DNA from: Cenococcum geophilum 1.58
Lineage: Eukaryota > Ascomycota > Dothideomycetes > Gloniales > Gloniaceae
DNA length: 64,000 bases
NCBI GenBank assembly: GCA_001692895.1
Contig: KV748217.1
Location: forward strand, 1,054,001 to 1,118,000
Direction: 5' to 3'
Made by a program: the position numbers and the translations under genes. Below the pieces are notes generated by a model, which saw only the letters and a program-made list of their open reading frames with translations, had not been told where the DNA came from and searched no databases. Below, in pieces: positions 1 through 11,549 of the stretch; within the stretch, counting starts at the first letter, position 1, and every line of letters starts with the position of its first letter.

Positions 1-2925
1 CTACTAAATAAACTAGAAGTCCCCTAGCTAATTTAAGTTTACCCTTAAAGATAACTATAACTTTAACTTTTATATTATTGTTAACGTTATATATCTTAGC
101 GGTAAGCTAGTACTCTAAGTTATTAACTTCTTAATTTCCTTCTAAGCTATATATTTCTTAAAGGATATATTAGCTAAGAACATATAGAATACCCTTTAAT
201 TATACTAGATTAATATCTACCTAACACCCCCTAATTAAATCGTTTATAATATAGGAAAGAACTTCTTATCTATAGAGTTTTAATAATAAATAAAGGTAAT
301 GGCAATTAAGGTTAAGAAAGTCCCTATTAAGGTATATAATAGTATTAGAAAAGTAGAGCAATATTATATCCTATTACGCCGCGTATATAATATTATCTTT
401 TTAGAACTAAAGGATGCTAGCGAAGAACTTACCTTATAAATAGCTGTTAAAGCTATTAATAATTCCGCCGGTCTAGATAGACTTATACCTATATTACTAG
501 TCTTTAGCGCCTACTCTTCAATAACTAATAATTCCCTACTATCTCCCTCTATTATATAATAAGCTAAGGCTATTCGCAAGGCAATAAAGGAGGTACGACG
601 TCTCTATGCTATACGCTAGGTTAATAACGCACTAGGAATAAGAAATAGCCTAAATACCTTAATTACGCTTAATCTACCACTCTAGTCTAAAGTATACGTA
701 TAGCGTAAAAAGGGAAAATAGTTAGGCCTACACTAACTTATTATAATTAATGGTTGAACTTATACTATTTAGATGCCTTACAGACCCACTTAATTCTATT
801 TAACTATTATTAAGCCTTATTATAAAGATAATAATTCTAAGCCTTTAAGGGATGCCCTAAAAAAATGCCCTAGAGGAGAACTAAGATTAATATACTTTAG
901 AAGGCGACTATAATCCTAATATAATTGTAGTAGATATGCTATAACTATAACGCGGTAGAGGTCGCCTAAAGGGATTATAAAATTACTAATATTTTATTAA
1001 TTTTAAAGAATAATTTATTGCCGCCATTAAGAATGGAGTTAAGTTATTAATAGCCTTTATAATAGCTAAAGAGAAGGCTAACTTTAAGCTTATAAAATAG
1101 CTCTAAAGGAAGGTTATATTATAACCCTAAGGGCTCCTTTCTAAGTATCTAATAAGTAGGAGATCGACAGTCTTATTATAAGAGGAGTCTTTAAATTTAA
1201 AAAGTATAACCCTACTAAGTTTAATAAAGTTTGCATCTTTAAGTTAAGGATGGTTAATAAGATTAAGGGCAAGGCTACTAACGCCCTATTTAAGAAATTA
1301 AGGCTTATTATCTAAGGTTATAACAATAATAGTAAGGAGATAATTCTTATGTAATCTCTTATAATTTAATAAGCTAGTTAATAAGTTATTATTATATTAG
1401 CTCCCTCCTTAATAAAGAATAAAATGGCGGTCTATTTATAAGATATTACTTAGGCCTATACCTAATTAGAGACGCACCTTTAGCGCTTAATATTAGCATA
1501 CCTTTTAGAGTAAATTCGCTACCAATATCCCAAAGATACGATTATAGTTGTGCTTAAGCTATTATATAGAATTATAGAGGTAGGAACTTATTAGTAGGCT
1601 ACCTATAGTAAGCACTATAAAGAAAAGCTTTTAATAACTATATTTATATTTAATCCCTACTTCCTTATTACAACTATAGGAACTCTATTTGGAATTATCG
1701 GCATATAGACTAATAATATAATTATCTTAGAAGATGACTAATTCTTAGCTCTTAAAGAAGATAAGCTAGTAAAGGTAAATTTTATAGTAAAGCTAAAAGA
1801 AAAGCTTAATTTAATAATACTATTACTCTTTAATAAATGCATCCTCTCCCTAAACAAGGATTCTATTACTTTACACTAAAAGGGTTAAGGTAAAAAGATT
1901 AACGTTATTAACGTTAATTCTCTAAAGTAAGGATATATAAAGTAATATACTTATAAAGCTTATATTGCTTCTATCTATTAACCTAAAGCTTTATTTAACT
2001 CCTTTATTACTACTTAATACTAGGAACTAACTAAGGATAATATTCTTACCCTAAATAAGCGTCTTTTTTAGTAAATAAACTATTTTAATTGGGGACTACT
2101 CTATATACCTATTAATCTTCCTACTACTAAACTCTTTATATTTATTAATGGATCGTTTATAAATAATAAAGATTTTAGCTTCTAGCTAGGATATAAAATT
2201 ATTATTACAAACGAATCTACTAAAGAGAATAACTTTATAATCTATAGTAATCTTATCCATTAGAGCTTAACTAAGAGTAAGTATATTACTTAAAGCGTTC
2301 TAGCGTTAGAGATATATAGAATAGTTAGCGGATTTAATATAGTAATTGCAATTGGAACTACCCTAAAGATAATTATAGATTAACTTAAACTTCCCGTTAT
2401 CCCTATAATTATATACACTAACTTATATTCCCTCTATAAGTGTTTAGTTAAGCTTAGTACCATAAAGGAAAAGCGTCTTATAATTAATATTATAGCACTT
2501 TAGTAATCTTATAAGCGTTAAAAACTCTTTAAGATTTAATAAATTAATGGCTAAGATAACCTAGTAGATATAATAATAAAGGCGAATCCAAATAAGGCAC
2601 TAGAGACGTTTATTAATATAAATACTCTATATATATAAGTTAAAGGTTAGGTTAAAAGGGAGTAGAAGTATAATATTTTATAAACCCTAACTTAAACTAG
2701 CCAATTAGGATTTTCTATCCCTAAGATAAAAAATCGCTATTAGCTTACTTACTACTAGCGCCTTAATAGCCCTTCTAATAAGATATCTACCTATAACTCC
2801 TAAGTAAGAAAGCACTATATATTAAGAGGCAAATTTTAAAACAGTAAGACTTATATTATAATAGCAATAGTAAGTAAGGAGGATTAATATTTATTACGCT
2901 AGTTAAGTAGCATATATATATAGAT
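1..2925 (+). mobile_element. Ty1/Copia retrotransposon fossil, 3' part (copia-1)
   Basis: The left end lies outside the window. Read on the plus strand, the order is integrase core (about 30-700), reverse transcriptase (about 1150-1900) and RNase H (about 2130-2530), which is the Copia order. The integrase and RT stretches resemble the same parts of copia-A (11016-17237), but the two are too different to be one family. A palindrome-bearing 3' tail shared with copia-A follows RNase H at 2700-2775. No LTR could be recognised at the right end, so 2925 is an estimate. The element is broken, with dozens of RIP-type changes. Superfamily is well supported; borders are not. Confidence 0.75.
2709..2735. 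repeat. Copy 1 of the shared 27-bp palindrome
   Basis: Arms GATTTTCTAT and ATAAAAAATC surround a CCCTAAG centre. This is the most degraded of five copies (others at 16513, 18184, 48587, 61101). It lies just downstream of RNase H of copia-1, in the same place as in copia-A and copia-B. Confidence 0.7.
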
Positions 2926-2962
2926 GGCAACCGCAAAAGAAGAGTTGCTAGTGTTGGGAATA

Positions 2963-3112
2963 TCCCTTAACCCGCCAACGTCCACAAGGTAGGTGGTCCG
3001 TGCGGAACAACAGAATCAAAAGTACGCGTATAGTCGCGGAGCCTTGATCTTATTGATTCTATTGGCTAGCCCTTATCGATAACGTGTGGACGAATTTTGG
3101 CGGGTTAAGGGA
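2963..3112. mobile_element. 150-bp MITE, TA target duplication (family T), copy 1
   Basis: Begins TCCCTTAACCCGCCAA and ends with the matching inverted sequence TTGGCGGGTTAAGGGA. It is flanked by TA on both sides (2961-2962, 3113-3114). It is exactly 150 bp, like the copy at 34020-34169, and the two share an internal block that includes AATCAAAAGTACGC and CTTATCGATAAC. It has no coding capacity. The TA duplication suggests mobilisation by a Tc1/mariner or Pogo type transposase. It is rich in CpA and TpG, so little touched by RIP. Confidence 0.8.
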
Positions 3113-3237
3113 TAAGTAAGTTGCCGTTATATAAGGCAAGTTGCTATTATATAAGGCAAGTTGTTGCCACGTGTCGCCGCGGCACTAGCGTGGCGAGGAG
3201 CCTAGGGCTCCTTGCCCTCCCTTATTCTAGATAATAA
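3113..3237. other. Short interval with a 20-bp tandem repeat
   Basis: Lies between two MITEs. A 20-bp unit beginning AAGTTGC and ending ATATAAGGC occurs at 3118-3137 and 3138-3157, with a partial third copy to 3167. Two short palindromes follow (GGAGCCTAGGGCTCC at about 3197-3211 and a CGCC..GGCG stem just before it). No coding signal. It may be the remains of another element's end. Confidence 0.5.
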
Positions 3238-3619
3238 GGGGTCGTTCGGTTGCAATTTAGAGGCCTTAGATTTAGTTTAGAATAGAGTTGATCTAGAGCT
3301 CCGATCTGATTCTAAGGCGACTGTTTGGTTGAATTCCAGTTCAACTTAACCCTAGCTACAAATTTTTAATGTTCCTCTGACCGCCTAAAAAACACGCTAA
3401 AAGTTACTAAAAATTTGGCAACTTTACTATATACGGCTTCTAAACTGAAGGTCTTGGCGTCAGTTTAATAAGGAGCCTCGAGCTCCTTATTTGAATTCTG
3501 AAGCCTTTAGATCGCACGCATTCGTGCCACAGACGCGTGTCAAATTGGGAAGTAACGCGTTCTTTCTGCCAGACTTTTAGTTTAGATTTAAAAGCGTCAG
3601 ATTGCAACCGAACGACCCC
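3238..3619. mobile_element. 382-bp MITE, TAA duplication, PIF/Harbinger-like (family H), copy 1
   Basis: Terminal inverted repeats of about 20 bp (GGGGTCGTTCGGTTGCAAT and its complement) are flanked by TAA on each side (3235-3237, 3620-3622). A three-base TWA duplication is typical of PIF/Harbinger elements. The copy at 34315-34719 has nearly the same ends and the same interior in the opposite orientation. No coding capacity. The sequence is only lightly RIP-mutated. Confidence 0.82.
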
Positions 3620-4336
3620 TAAGCTTATTAACTAACAACCATCATACTATCTGCAACCTGTAGATACGTGATATCACCTTGTAAAACTAATAATTTTAAT
3701 TCCATTATAGGATATAATTAGGCCTAAGTATATAACTTTAGACGTGTAGAACTTGCATTTCTTAATATTATATTATAAGCCCGCGTCTTATAAGCGTTTA
3801 AGGACTATTTAGATATACTTTTAATATTTAAAAAGCGAGGATAAGTAGATTAAGATATTATTAATATACGCGATAATAAATATATTAAGGAATTTATAGA
3901 GCGTATTATTAATATATTACTAAAATATACTAAGACTATTCTTTATACTAAACGGTATTACTAGGTATTTAAAAAGTCCCTATTATATACGGAAGGCTAT
4001 ATACTTCTTATCTCCTTTATAAACATAAATTCGATTAGAGGCAGCGACTATATTAAGCTCTATAAAATATTATACTTTTACTAAGTAGTTAAGCATCTCT
4101 TAAATTAGGGGAATTAGATACCAGTTTTAAATTATAATTATATTTAGAGCTTAGTAATTAATATAGAATTTTAAGCCTTTTTTTAGCTTTTTAACGAATA
4201 GTATGGGTAAGGTAAATAGTAATTAACTAGGGCGAATAAATTCTTTTTCTAGATATTTCTTAAGATATTATTATATTATAAGCAGCTCTTTTTATAACAT
4301 TCTATATAATAGACTAAACTTTAGTATTATAACGTA

Positions 4337-6199
4337 CTCCACGGGTAATCGGGCCATATAGGTAATCGGGCCACCTGTGCCAAGACCCCATTATAATTCA
4401 ATCACTTTACTCTACTTCAATATGCCTCTACCTACTAACGCGTAATTAGGCCAAAACGAATGCAATATACAGCTTGCACTTCAAGCTATCGTACAAGACG
4501 CGACATTAAGTGTGCGACAGGCTGTAAAGCTCTATAATGTCTCCCGAACTACCCTTACCAACCGACGCGCTGGAATTGCTTTACAACGCGATTGGAAGCC
4601 TAAATTAATGAAGCTTACGAAGACTGAAGAATTAGTAATTGTTTAACATATACTTGACCTAGATTCGCGAGGATTTCCCCCCTGGCTTGCTGCTGTAAAG
4701 GATATAGCTGATTTACTGCTCGCTGCGCGTGGTGAGGATCTAGTAGGCGTTAATTGGGTATCTAACTTTGTGAAGCGGATGCCTGAGCTTAAAGTTAAAT
4801 TTAATTGAAAGTATAACTATAAGAGGGCTAAATGCGAGGATCCAGAGGTTATTAATAGCTGGTTTAGGCTTATAGCGAATATAAAGGCGAAGTACGGAAT
4901 TCCTAATGATGATATATATAACTTTGATAAATTAGGCTTTATGATGGGTGTTATCTTAATAGGAGCAGTTGTTATAGGCTCTAAGAGACGGAATTGGCTA
5001 AAGTAGGTTTAACTAGGTAATTGGGAATGGATTATAGTAATCTAAGGCATTAACGCGATAGGATGGGCGATCCTACCCTTTATTATCTTTGTGGGTAAAT
5101 ACTACCTCTTTACCTGGTACTAGGAGTAGGATATACCCCCTACCTGGGCTATTAGGGTTACTGATAACGGCTAGACAACAAATGAGGTTGGCATTAAGTG
5201 GTTAAAGCACTTTGATGAGTATATAAAGGGTTACGTTATCGGCACGTATTGATTGCTGATTCTGGATGGCCATAAGAGCCACGACTTGCTAGAATTTAAG
5301 CAGCTCTGTAAGGAGAAGAATATTATTACCCTCTGTATGCCTCTACACTCGTCGCACCTGCTATAGCCGCTAGATGTGGGTTGTTTCTTATCTATAAAGA
5401 TAGCGTACGGGCGCTAAGTTGAGAACCTAATACGCAGCCATATTAACTATATTACGAAAATTGAGTTCCTACCGTGCTTTAAAGTAGCTTTTTTTTAAGT
5501 TAATTATAAGAAGCAATATTAAGGGAAGCTTTTAAGGCGCTGGGCTTGTTCTATTTAACCTAGAGGCTGTATTATTAAAGCTTAAAGTTTAATTGCGTAC
5601 GCCGACGCCCCCCGCCATAAAGGATACCCCGTAGGAGTTAAAAACACTAAGCAACCCTATTAAATTTAGGTCTTAATTAGCGCTAGTTTAATTAAGAATT
5701 TAAGGACAACTTAATAGCTCGCCTACAGGAATTCTTAATTTACTGGCGTTGCTTACCAAAGGCGCTAAGATAATAATGCATTCGGCTGTGCTTCTACGTA
5801 ACTAGGTTACTAAGCTTTAAGCAGCTAACGAGGCTGCTATACGACGTAAATTATATAAAAGGAAGCGTATATAGAAGGAAGGGACCTTAATAATTAAGGA
5901 GGGCGCTCGGGTAACTGCTCTAAAGGAGTTTGGTGCTCAGAATGATAGAAAGAAGGGTAAAAAGAAGGTGTGTACTAATGGGAGCGACCTACCTCAAAGG
6001 CGCTGTGGATGATGCAACGAGACAGGACATAACTCGCGTACGTGTAAATCTAAAGTAGAAAATGAAGTAGAATAAAGTAGTATACTATATTATCCTGTAT
6101 TATCTTAGGTTGTATAGTATTTTGCAGTAACATGCTGAAGTTTGATGGGGTCTTGGCATAGGTGGCCCAATTACCTATATGGCCCGATTACCCGTGGAG
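4337..6199 (+). mobile_element. Fot1/Pogo DNA transposon (Tc1/mariner superfamily)
   Basis: A 1863-bp element with terminal inverted repeats of about 55 bp that begin CTCCACGGGTAATCGGGCC and end with the matching complement. TA target duplications lie at 4335-4336 and 6200-6201. Inside the inverted repeat the block GGTAATCGGGCCA occurs twice in tandem. It carries one degraded transposase gene. It is inserted in gypsy-E and has visibly more CpA and fewer TpA than its host, so it is probably a later arrival that took fewer RIP hits. Confidence 0.93.
4422..6075 (+). pseudogene. Fot1/Pogo-family DDE transposase, degraded
   Basis: Transposase for cut-and-paste movement at TA sites. Start chosen at ATG 4422, the first in frame after the inverted repeat; about 550 codons, usual for Fot1. 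A Psq-type helix-turn-helix covers about residues 10-50, and a CENP-B-type DNA-binding region about 65-135. DDE-domain landmarks: YNFDKLGF (near 4917), LLILDGHKSH (near 5253) and LLxPLDVGCF (near 5360). The C-terminus has a CCHC zinc knuckle ending NETGHNSRTC (about 6004-6045), followed by TAA at 6073. Broken by several in-frame stops that fit CAG/TGG/CGA to TAG/TGA changes, and by one frame change at the T run near 5489-5496. Not functional as it stands. Confidence 0.9.
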
Positions 6200-8340
6200 T
6201 ACATTACTAGGTTTAAGTTCTATTTTAAAATTATATTCCTCCTAATATGGGGGTAGTTAGTTTAGAAATTGTTTTTTAAACTTATTAATTAGATTATGGT
6301 ACTCTTTAGGTATAAGAGGTTAAGGGTTAATATATTACTTTGGTTCTAGCGCTTTTTTAATATCTTTTATTATTATAGTAAAGATTTTATAGTCTTGTTT
6401 TCTTGCTAATAAAATATAAGGTATAGCTTATATTACACGAATTTTAAAAGGTTTTAGTATAACGTCTTTACATTCTTTACTATAATCAGTAGTTATAGCC
6501 TTATTATTTTGGTTTAGAGTCTATAGTAGGGGCAGTTTATATTATATTAAGTTTAAATAATCTTATATATATTTATAGGGTAGGTAGTATTTTAAATAAT
6601 AGCTTTAACAGTAGGTTATATAGAACTTTAGTATTTCTTTAACCCAGCTAATTAACGGGTTGTGTTGTTTTAGCTATCTATATTTAAGTATTACTTTATA
6701 ATGCTTTAAGCATATTATAAATAGGGAAACATATTTTAAGGTATTTACCTATCCGCAATTTTATAAAAGCATAGTACGTTAATTCGCTATATATTAAGGG
6801 TTTACTATTAAAATCTTATAGGCCTTAGGGCTTATTAAGTTTCTTTAAATTTAGGCGTTAGGTTTTCGTGTAGTTTATATTAATAAAGCCTATATTAGTA
6901 GCTCCGCTATCTATTAGTATTTATACCTCCTTTTATTTTTTAAGTATTTAAATTTCGCCGAGTATATTAAGGGAGTTATGTTATATATTAGCGCTAAAAG
7001 AGCTTAGACACTTATGCTCTTCTACTTTTTATTCTAAGGCGTAACTTAGCCCTAGAACAATTTGTTTTCTAAGTTAACTAAAGGTAAGATACTTTATAGC
7101 AACTAAGTATAATTTATAGAATAGGTATAATTTAAGGACTAGGAAGAACTACGGCGGACTATTTTAAAAGGGTAAGTTTAGTAATTCCTTTAAATATATT
7201 CCTTTTTACTATATCTAAAGTATTCTCTATTTATAGCTTAGGTTCTTTATTTATTAGTTCCTAAGTATGCGTAGGATTAAGTAGCATTAAGGTCTATAGG
7301 GTTATAAATAGGGCTTTTAGAGTTTAGAGACGGATTGCGCTTTAGGGTATATATTGGTTTTATAGAGTTTTAAACGCGAGATATAGTTAGCTTTAAAGAA
7401 TAAGTCTGCTTATTATATTAGAGGTCTTTATTAATTTATTAATATATTATAGTAAATTTGGGTAAGTCTTTTAGTAGATCCCTACCCACTAACTAGGCTC
7501 TAATTTCGTCTAAAATAGCTTAATAAAGAGCGGTAACTTTAGCGGTTTTATTCTAATCTAGCTCGCTAATAAGGCCTAAAAATTCCAAAAATAAGCTAGC
7601 AAAGTCTTAGTTCTATTATTATAGGTTTTTAAGTTTAGTAATAGCTATATATTTGCGGCTAGTGTTATTATATATTCATTTTAGCAGAGAGATAAAGGGT
7701 TTAAAATTAACGAAGGTGCCGTTACGGAAGAATGAGTCTATAGTTTATATAGCATCTTTACTTAAATAAGATATTCTATAGCTAACTTTACTAGCTTTAG
7801 TAGGGTATTAATTATGGTTTATTAAAGGTTTAAGGCAGAGCTTAGTTATAAAGGGTTATAGGTTATTTTAATTTCTATTAAATATTAGAGGGTTAGGGAG
7901 CTTTTCAGATTTTATAATAGCTATTAGATTTATTATAGATATAGGTTAAGCTACTATTACTAGTTTGGGGTTCGCGTTTAACGGGTTAGGCTTAGGTATA
8001 GTTATTTTAATCTTATCTATAGAGGGTATTAGTACTAGGGTCTCTAATATAAGTACTTTAGCGTTATAGAGTTCTTTATGTATTACTTTAATTAATTGCT
8101 AATACTGGGCTTCTAGTATAGCTTATTACTGGGCCAAGGCATCTATAAAGGGCCGTTATATTATAGTCATTTATTCCCTAATTAGGGCCATAATAGTTAA
8201 CGTGGCGGCTTTAAGTTTGTGTACTATTTTAAGGGTATTAGTATTAACGCAACGTAATATAAGGGCGCGAAGAGGCTTTGGGGCAGATTTAAAGGAATAA
8301 TATAAATTCTATCTAAATCTATAGATATAGCTTTTGTAGA

Positions 8341-8792
8341 GAATAAGATGTTATGTAAAGAAAAGAAAGGAATAATAAGAGAGTTATATATTAAATAGTT
8401 AGGGGTCTTAGTGGTCGATACGTACGCACATGCATACGCGGTCTTCGACTAACTTTAGTAGAATTTAATTAATCTAGCAGAATTTGGTAGAATTTGGTCA
8501 AAGCGTCGGAATTTATCTATTGAGTGTTTCACTAAGACATTCCTACTATAACTAGGCTAGTCCCGTTATACGCTTAACTTTAAGCTAGCCTTTAGTACTA
8601 TTTAGGAGGTTGCCCCTATATAGCATACTATTCTTATAAGACTTATAAGTAATTAGCGCGCCTACTAACCTAGCTATAACGCTCCGCTTTAGACTAATAC
8701 GTTATCTAGGCGATTATTTACTATTACTAGTATAGTATATTATTCTTCGGCTAAAAAGCGATCCGCCTTCTCCTCTTTAATACTAGATATCT
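8341..8792. other. Unassigned interval left of the solo LTR
   Basis: No gene recognised. Holds three copies of the AGAATTT-type motif (AGTAGAATTT, AGCAGAATTTGG, GTAGAATTTGG, about 8455-8500) seen elsewhere in the window as a minisatellite. The stretch 8400-8450 has an unusually high CpG count for this window. It may include the lost 5' LTR of gypsy-E. Confidence 0.4.
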
Positions 8793-9027
8793 TGTAACCG
8801 ACTACCGACACTGCGCTGAGACATAAGATCACCGCTTGGAAGGCTCTAAGACGGCGTCAACGCCACCCAATATATTGGTTGCAGATCAATATTGGTGGCA
8901 GATTACCGTTCCCATTTCAGCTATCTATTACCCCATCACTTCTACCTTCTTCGTGTATATATAGAGCCTCTAGAGCTACATTCACAATCAAGTCGTTCAT
9001 TCAATTCTTCGCACTGCAAAGCTTACA
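8793..9027 (+). mobile_element. Solo LTR of the copia-D family
   Basis: 235 bp. It starts TGTAACCGACTACCG and ends with GCACTGCAAAGCTTACA, matching both ends of the 234-bp LTRs of copia-D (34266, 39943). It is flanked by a perfect 5-bp duplication TATCT (8788-8792 and 9028-9032) with no internal region, the product of LTR-LTR recombination. The middle differs from copia-D, so it is a subfamily. The short open frame across it (8879-9109) is not a gene. Confidence 0.9.
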
Positions 9028-9379
9028 TATCTATTTAGTAGGCTCTAGTATAAAGCGGTATGTAATTAAGACTCTATTAGGGCTTAGAATATATTATAGT
9101 TATTATTAGGCCAGTTAGTTAATAAATAATATTGTTAAGGCGGTAGAGGTATAGTATTTAACTTCTATAAACTCCTAGGCCAACTAGCTAACTTCTTTAA
9201 AAATAACTCTAGCTTTAGGCATCTAATAAGCAGATAGTAATTGTCTATAATAACGTTAACTTTAAAAATAGAAAAAGGGATAAGGTTATAGGCCATACGG
9301 ATACTATACGATTATTAACAACGGCGGCTATTATTCTTTGCCCTAAGCTACTAACTTTGGATCTATGTTAGTCTATATA
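9028..9379. other. Interval between solo LTR and DUF6589-like relic
   Basis: No recognisable motif. It could be the decayed 5' part of the coding region that follows; no start codon can be defended. Confidence 0.3.
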
Positions 9380-11015
9380 TAATCTAATAATACTTTAGGC
9401 TTAAAGATATATTAGCTGCCCTTAGTATATCTAGTAAGGATAGTAGGATTGAGTTAAGTATTACACAAAGACTTATATTAGATGTAATTAAGAGAATTTA
9501 TATAACCGGCGTTAGTTCTATATTTAGAGATAGTGATTACTATCCTAAAATACTAAGTATATATTATCTTAAAGTAAACAAGACTAAGTTCTAGTAATTT
9601 AGGGCTATATTTAAGGATAAGGGTACTATTAAAGGTATATATAGTATCTATAAAAGTATATTCCTAGACTAGCTTAGTTTATAGGCACTAGAAGACCCTA
9701 TTAAAGCTAAAACTATCTATAACAACTTCCGTAATTGACTTTAGCTTATTTATAGAGACTAGCTTATAGTACGCTATATTAGGGCTCTTAAAAATAAGCA
9801 AACCTAGGCATACCGACTATATAATTGATGGGATTGGCTTCTTAGTTTACCTGCGTGGTTCTATATCTAGATAAACTTACTAAATACTATTATCCGTACG
9901 CATTAGGTACCCGCACTTTTTAGAGAAAAGGCTTATTATTGCCTATAAGCTAATACCACTATATAGGGTCGTAGTTAGTATAGTTAGGAGAATGCTAAAT
10001 ACCATCTAATAGAACTAATTGTTGTATAGGGCTTTACAGCATATATAGTTACATTATTTTACGTAGTAATGTAATATAGGGGTTACCTTATTGCCTTTAG
10101 TAGAGACTTCTTTAAGCGAATAGACTATGTTACTAACGCTATTAGTTCCCTTATACTAGATTAATTTTAAAACTTATAGAAGACGTCCGTCTAGCTGTAT
10201 TTATACTAGATGCGTAGAATAGTAATAGCTCTACTAAGCAACTATATAACGATATTAAATTCCGGACAATATGTCGTATACTTTAGAAGGTTAAGCTATT
10301 TTTATCTATTTAGTATACTATTAAATATGCAGATATAGGTATACCAAGGCACTTTATTGACCCTTTTATTATCTACTTTTTTAGCGTATCCTAGCACAAC
10401 TATAGCCGCGAGATGTTATTCTATTGATAAAATCTTTCCCTAGTAAATACGCCTGAGTTATAGTATATAATACTATCCTCTAGGCTTATAAACTGGCTTA
10501 GTAGGGCCACTATATATAAAGTAATTAACCTTAGGCATAAGTATCTTAACGGTAGCTATAAGATTAAAATAAAGTGTTATAAGAACTTAACGTATAATGC
10601 GGATATTATATTTAACCAAGTATATCTATTAAATACTTAGGTTAGGGCTTTACGTAAAAAACTAGAGGCTATATTTAGCGAGTATATGCCTAGGGCTTAT
10701 AGTACTACTACTGCAATACTAGATATATTTTTACTTACTTATATTCTCTTTACTTTAGATTTAGCCAAACTGTAAAGTACTAAGTAATTAGCTAGTATAA
10801 AGTTCTTTAATTCTTCTAATATCTTATAAGAAGGTATTAGGGTATAAGTAGATAGGGTTAATTAGTTTAACTAGCAGTACGTTTAATAATTAGATATAAT
10901 TAAAGGGTTATATCCTTCTAAGACTATAAATAATACTAATAGATTTGCTAATATAGAAAACTATACCAACTAGGTTAAGGAGGGGTTAGATAGGGTTATT
11001 AATCCAATATATTAG
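9380..11015 (+). pseudogene. Decayed gene resembling the fungal DUF6589 family
   Basis: No intact frame survives, but long stretches between RIP-type stops read as protein. The clearest part (about 10250-10780) includes NYSREMLFY, TPELYSIILSSRLINW, INLRHKYLNGSYKIKIKCYKN and VRALRKKLEAIF. The pattern NYxxEML, then TPEL, then (I/V)NLxxxxLN, then KxKCYKN, is what I remember of the DUF6589 proteins of fungi. Function is unknown; they are repetitive and often transposon-associated. An upstream stretch (about 9660-10150) reads as coding but matches nothing I know. The right end is cut by copia-A at 11016 and the duplicated ATTAG. Family assignment is from memory and uncertain; that this is a former coding region is more secure. 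Confidence 0.45.
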
Positions 11016-11176
11016 TGTTGGTAGATATTCGTTTTGTATATTACGTGCGTAAAGCACGTAATCTACGCGACGCGCATATATATCATTAAGACGTGTAGAT
11101 AGAACGACAAGAATCCAACTACACACCGCACTGCACGTATATTACGTCTATTACACTATATTAAAGCATACCAACA
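11016..11176 (+). repeat. 5' LTR of copia-A
   Basis: 161 bp, TG...CA ends, with an imperfect terminal inversion TGTTGGTA/TACCAACA. Contains the palindrome CACGTGCGTAAAGCACGT-like core (ACGTGC/GCACGT near 11042-11059). Confidence 0.95.
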
Positions 11177-11549
11177 CTAATTAGTAAGCGCGCACAGATC
11201 AGGAAACACGCAGATAGCTTAGAAGACAGTTATACTGTCCACCTTACAGCAGATTAGAAGATAGTTATACTTATTTACCTTTCATATTAGCCTATTTTAG
11301 TTAAAGAGAAGAAGAGAAACCACCTAGGAGTATTTATCTAGTATCCACAACCACTTCTAGACATCTCGTTCTATTTATTTTAGAAGAATTACTACGCAAA
11401 ATACCTTACCCTATTTAAACAACTCGAACCGCCCCTAAACCGCCTCCTTATCCGCCTCCTTAACCGTTCCCCTACCTTTATCCTATAAACACCTTTACCC
11501 TTACTCTTACCTACCTAAATAATATATAAAATATAAGATATTAGGAACA

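Larger units (their letters stand above)
3680..8340 (-). mobile_element. Ty3/Gypsy retrotransposon fossil, incomplete (gypsy-E)
   Basis: Read on the minus strand: gag-like region (about 8330-7000), an aspartic protease with an LIDSGAT motif (about 6930-6700), a linker, and the first part of reverse transcriptase (about 4330-3690). Gene order and RT type are those of Ty3/Gypsy. A Fot1 element (4337-6199) interrupts it between protease and RT. The left end stops within RT near 3680, so RNase H and integrase are missing. I could not recognise LTRs. Broken, with dozens of changes. Confidence 0.72.

Noticed and set aside
8879-9109. Open frame of 76 codons, plus strand
   Set aside because: Lies across the solo LTR and its right flank; no motif and no upstream signal.
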